Source: Bacteroidales bacterium
GTDB taxonomy: Bacteria; Bacteroidota; Bacteroidia; Bacteroidales; UBA932
DNA: 33,902 nucleotides
NCBI GenBank assembly: GCA_029007435.1
Contig: JAQXHU010000076.1
Coordinates: 1-33,902 of the forward strand
Direction of reading: 5' to 3'
This document shows, piece after piece, positions 31,576 through 33,902 of the stretch (positions are counted from its first letter, which is position 1; every line of letters starts with the position of its first letter). The position numbers and the translations under genes were made by a program. The notes under the pieces are model-generated. The model searched no databases. It had not been told where the DNA came from and saw only the letters and a list, made by a program, of their open reading frames with translations.

Positions 31576-32211
31576 ATGTCTCCGCTAACAAATATAGGTA
31601 TTGTACCCTTTGACCTCAATGTTCTTTCCTCAGTGTATCCTGAGACAAAGCACATCGTTGAGAAGGCCAGGAGGCTTGAATCAGATGGAAAGATTATCCG
31701 TCTTAAGAAAGGGATGTATGTGGTCAGTCCTGAAGAAACAGGAAAGGTACTTAACAGAAATCTCATAGCCAATCATATCTATGGACCTTCCTATGTGAGT
31801 CTTCAGACGGCTTTACGCCACTATGGATTTATTCCGGAACGAGTTCATCTGATTCAGTCTCTGACTACAAAGCACTCTCGAAGTTTCGAAACGCCTGTAG
31901 GCAGTTTCGACTACAAATGCTGCAGTAAGGAATATTTCCCTATAGGAGTAAGGCTGGAGAATGACAATGACATCACCTATCTGATAGCGACTCCAGAGAA
32001 AGCCCTATGTGACCTTATCAATTACTCCAAGGGAGTCAATCTGCGCTTCATGAAGGACGTAGCCCTATATCTGGAAGAAGATATCAGGTTTGATATGGAC
32101 GCCCTATCAGAATTTGATATGGACATACTCGAGAATTGCGCTATATATAGTCGTAAGAGCCAGAATATCAATACTCTAATTAAGTACATCAAGCATGAAC
32201 GATATATATAA
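31576..32211 (+). CDS. abiEi: AbiEi-family antitoxin/transcriptional regulator
   Basis: 211 residues. The N-terminal winged-helix region (about 15-60; VEKARRLESDGKIIRLKKGM then YVV) is followed by the AbiEi core: NLIANHIYGPSYVSLQTALR, YGFIPERV, TKHSRSFETPVGSFDYK and TYLIATPEKALCDLI. This pattern is typical of type IV AbiEi antitoxins, which bind promoter DNA and counter the AbiEii toxin without direct protein contact. The gene overlaps the toxin gene by 17 bases, the usual arrangement. The promoter and inverted repeat at 31523-31555 fit autoregulation. The sequence is AT-richer than the PUL, consistent with transfer. Confidence 0.88.
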   Translation: MSPLTNIGIVPFDLNVLSSVYPETKHIVEKARRLESDGKIIRLKKGMYVVSPEETGKVLNRNLIANHIYGPSYVSLQTALRHYGFIPERVHLIQSLTTKHSRSFETPVGSFDYKCCSKEYFPIGVRLENDNDITYLIATPEKALCDLINYSKGVNLRFMKDVALYLEEDIRFDMDALSEFDMDILENCAIYSRKSQNINTLIKYIKHERYI

Positions 32212-33019
32212 CCTGATGCTCCGGCAGCACGATCTGTCAACGGCAGATAACCAGCGCAACGCCACTTATGAGGTGATGCAGCAGGTTGTTCTCAGTGGAC
32301 TTTACCGCGGTGGATTCTTCAAGGAGGCGGCCTTTTATGGCGGCACTTGCCTCCGCATATTCCATAATCTGGGACGCTACTCAGAGGAGATGGATTTCTC
32401 TCTGTTAGAGAAGAATCCCGACTTTCATTTTGAGGACTACTTCCCTGCCATCATTGAAGAGGCAAAGCTTCTGGGTCGTGAAATAACCATCACCAAGAAG
32501 GAGAAGAAGAACTTCGGCAAAGTGGAATCGGCATTCTTGAAGGACAACACTGATGTTTACAATCTGTCATTCCAGACGGAGAAGAACTTGAAGATCAAGA
32601 TTGAGGTAGATACGAACCCACCTCTTGGTTTCAACACTGAGCAGAAACTTCTGATGCTGCCATTCTCTTTCCGGACGCGATGCCTGACCCTTCCCAGCCT
32701 ATATGCAGGAAAGATGCATGCCCTTATCTTCAGAGCATGGAAGAACCGCATCAAGGGACGCGACTGGTATGATTTTGAATGGTATGTGCGCCACAGAGTA
32801 CCCATGGACTTCAAGCATCTACAGGTACGTGCCAGCGAATTCAACGGGCTGGAACTTACCAAGGACATGTTCTTTGAGAAACTCCGTGAACGACTTGCCA
32901 CCGCTGACATTGAGATGGTGAAGCAGGATGTAGAACCATTTATAATAGATAAAAGGGAACTTGACATTTGGTCAAATGAGTACTTCCTGCAATTGGCAGA
33001 CATGATTGTGTTAGAATAA
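32195..33019 (+). CDS. abiEii: AbiEii-family nucleotidyltransferase toxin
   Basis: 274 residues, starting 17 bases before the antitoxin stop codon. The nucleotidyltransferase core is FYGGTCLRIF (G49-G50-T51) followed by GRYSEEMDFSL; in most relatives the second block is S-E-D-x-D-F, whereas here it is S63-E64-E65-M66-D67-F68, a Glu in place of the first metal-binding Asp. KIKIEVDTN supplies the third acidic position, and LPSLYAGKMHALIFRAWKNR then KGRDWYDFEWYVR is the conserved C-terminal half. AbiEii enzymes modify tRNA or other targets with nucleotides and cause growth arrest, in several systems protecting against phage. The Glu may weaken or alter catalysis, but Glu can bind metal too. Confidence 0.88.
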   Translation: MNDIYNLMLRQHDLSTADNQRNATYEVMQQVVLSGLYRGGFFKEAAFYGGTCLRIFHNLGRYSEEMDFSLLEKNPDFHFEDYFPAIIEEAKLLGREITITKKEKKNFGKVESAFLKDNTDVYNLSFQTEKNLKIKIEVDTNPPLGFNTEQKLLMLPFSFRTRCLTLPSLYAGKMHALIFRAWKNRIKGRDWYDFEWYVRHRVPMDFKHLQVRASEFNGLELTKDMFFEKLRERLATADIEMVKQDVEPFIIDKRELDIWSNEYFLQLADMIVLE

Positions 33020-33072
33020 TTATCGATATTTAACAAATTAAAGGTATTATTTCATCACTAAATCTGAAAATA

Positions 33073-33402
33073 ATGAAACAGCTTGTAGGCTATTGCGGCC
33101 TCGATTGCGCTCAGTGCGAAGCGAGGATTGCTACTATCAACAATGATGATGAACTCCGCGCCAAAACATCGAAACTCTGGTGCGAGATGAATAACACCGA
33201 CGAAATCAAGCCGGAGCATATCAACTGTCTTGGGTGCAGGACAGACGGCATAAAGACATATTTCTGCTCCTGCCTGTGCGAAGTGCGCAAATGTAGCTCG
33301 GGGAAAGGTTTTGAAACCTGCGCCGAATGCTCTGAAAAGGCAAGTTGCGGAAAGCTCGCTCCGTTTATGTCAAACGAGGTGGCAAGAAAGAATATTCAAT
33401 GA
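33073..33402 (+). CDS. Cys-rich DUF3795 protein, copy 2
   Basis: 109 residues, about three quarters identical by eye to the protein at 24873-25211 from LVGYCGLDC to the end (ARKNIQ against ARKNIL). The Cys clusters CGLDCAQC, CLGC, FCSCLCEVRKC and CAECSEKASC are kept, apart from one Cys of copy 1 (CC after RK) that is Ser here. It lies 53 bases after the AbiEii gene without a recognisable promoter of its own, so it may be read from the AbiE transcript. Conserved at protein level but clearly diverged in codons, it is an old paralog rather than a recent copy. Role unknown; metal binding is likely. Confidence 0.85.
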   Translation: MKQLVGYCGLDCAQCEARIATINNDDELRAKTSKLWCEMNNTDEIKPEHINCLGCRTDGIKTYFCSCLCEVRKCSSGKGFETCAECSEKASCGKLAPFMSNEVARKNIQ

Positions 33403-33453
33403 TATGGAAGAGCCGATACTGAACCCTATCAGCTGATAATTTGAATATTACAA

Positions 33454-33501
33454 TAATCCGGGCGATTTATGGAGATTTTGTTGCATATTTCGCCCGGATT
33501 A
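33454..33501. terminator. Strong GC-rich hairpin after the DUF3795 gene
   Basis: taatccgggcga (33454-33465) pairs perfectly with tcgcccggatta (33490-33501) over 12 bp. A further four pairs (33468-33471 with 33484-33487) lie inside after a 2x2 mismatch. The flanks are AT-rich on both sides, fitting a bidirectional terminator; it could also belong to the adjacent insertion sequence. Confidence 0.55.
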
Positions 33502-33528
33502 GTATAATTATTGAGAAACAATACTAGT

Positions 33529-33548
33529 GATGCGTTAACTTTCGCATC
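33529..33548. repeat. Short palindrome near the presumed left end of the insertion sequence
   Basis: gatgcg (33529-33534) and cgcatc (33543-33548) flank ttaacttt. It lies about 100 bases before the transposase gene, where the left end of an IS4-type element is expected. The true inverted-repeat end cannot be confirmed without the right end. Confidence 0.35.
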
Positions 33549-33619
33549 TGTGTTTGTAACTACTTAATATATTATAATTTAACTAAGTTCTTTGACAACC
33601 GCGATTTGAAATGAGTTCG

Positions 33620-33627
33620 TAGCTTTG
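33620..33627 (+). promoter_or_regulatory. -7 promoter box TAGCTTTG of the transposase gene
   Basis: TAGCTTTG matches TAnnTTTG 19 bases before the ATG at 33646. A TTTGAC at 33591-33596 is the nearest candidate upstream element but is spaced somewhat too far. Confidence 0.45.
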
Positions 33628-33645
33628 CGGCATAATCCGTAGAGT

Positions 33646-33902
33646 ATGAACGAAGGCAAGTATATATTCGCCCAGGTAATGAGTCTGATTCCAAGGCAGA
33701 TCTTCCAACGACTTGTTGACAAGTACAAAGGAGACTACAGAGTTCGTGATTTCAATTGCTCAAATCAGTTGCGCTATATGATGTTCGGCCAACTCACTCC
33801 CTGTGAGTCATTAAGAGACATCTGCTTGTGCTTGAATGCACACATGAAAGTTCTCTATGGGCTTGGCATCACTGCATCCGTTAACGAATCCACGCTTTCC
33901 CG
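33646..33902 (+). mobile_element. IS4-type transposase, N-terminal part, cut by the window end
   Basis: The ATG at 33646 opens a frame that continues past the window end, about 85 codons visible: MNEGKYIFAQVMSLIPRQIF, then RLVDKYKGDYRVRDFNCSNQ, LRYMMFGQLTPCESLRDICL and a segment ending NESTLSR. This is the DUF4372 N-terminal domain of IS4-family DDE transposases of Bacteroidota (the pattern FAQ-x-PRQ-x-F-x-R and FGQLT-x2-ESLRDI is characteristic). The catalytic DDE residues lie beyond the window, so I cannot tell whether the element is intact. Its left end should lie between the hairpin at 33501 and the promoter at 33620. Confidence 0.88.

Noticed and set aside
1..33902. CRISPR array, tRNA or rRNA genes
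   Set aside because: No regularly spaced identical repeats with spacers, no cloverleaf-like segments and no rRNA-like stretches were noticed by eye; a covariance-model search would settle it.

Overview
The window looks like an accessory region of a Bacteroidales (Bacteroidota) chromosome. The evidence is the SusC/SusD pair, a hybrid two-component regulator, fimbrillin/FISUMP-type lipoproteins, a Ser-type sulfatase, and repeated promoters of the Bacteroidota form TTG-N18-20-TAnnTTTG with few strong Shine-Dalgarno sites. I cannot name a genus. No rRNA, tRNA or CRISPR array was seen.

Layout. (1) 1-2079: two ATPase genes typical of Bacteroidota accessory DNA. One is cut by the window start. The other (612-2030) is AT-rich and bracketed by two copies of a 44-bp palindromic element. 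(2) 2252-22319: a polysaccharide utilisation locus (PUL) on the + strand: sulfatase, hybrid two-component sensor/regulator, then a tight seven-gene run of susC, susD, a clan GH-A hydrolase lipoprotein, a sialidase-fold lipoprotein with a CBM9-like tail, a fimbrillin/FISUMP lipoprotein, a DUF5107-TPR protein and a second sialidase-fold protein. Gaps in the run are 26 nt or less, and a good promoter sits before susC. A decayed gene fragment follows. (3) 22759-26154: a small + strand cluster: GNAT acetyltransferase, DinB-like protein, Ntn-type linear amide hydrolase, Cys-rich DUF3795 protein, and an ElaA-type GNAT fused to free-methionine-R-sulfoxide reductase. (4) 26259-33402: a patchwork. It holds a DEDDh exonuclease, an ATPase pseudogene with a large internal deletion, a long intergenic palindrome, a small membrane protein, a CrcB fluoride channel, an Smr-domain protein, an intact DUF4143 ATPase, a DUF6434 protein fused at its end to a decayed crcB-smr junction, an AbiEi/AbiEii toxin-antitoxin pair, and a second DUF3795 gene. 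(5) 33403-end: a strong hairpin and the start of an IS4-type transposase, cut by the window end.

Inferred working of the PUL: SusD, the GH-A enzyme, the first sialidase-fold protein and the fimbrillin-like protein carry lipoboxes and probably sit at the outer surface, where they bind and cut a glycan. SusC imports the products. The DUF5107 protein and second sialidase-fold protein have ordinary signal peptides and probably act in the periplasm, with the sulfatase. The one-protein regulator senses a product and switches on susC. The substrate cannot be read from sequence; a sulfated or acidic host or plant glycan is a guess from the sulfatase and propellers.

The most unusual items are the PUL's enzyme combination, the duplicated 44-bp palindrome around an ATPase gene, the long palindrome at 27492-27552, the GNAT-fRMsr fusion, and the linked remnants and duplicates (crcB-smr, DUF3795, ATPases) that show repeated rearrangement of 26.9-33.4 kb.
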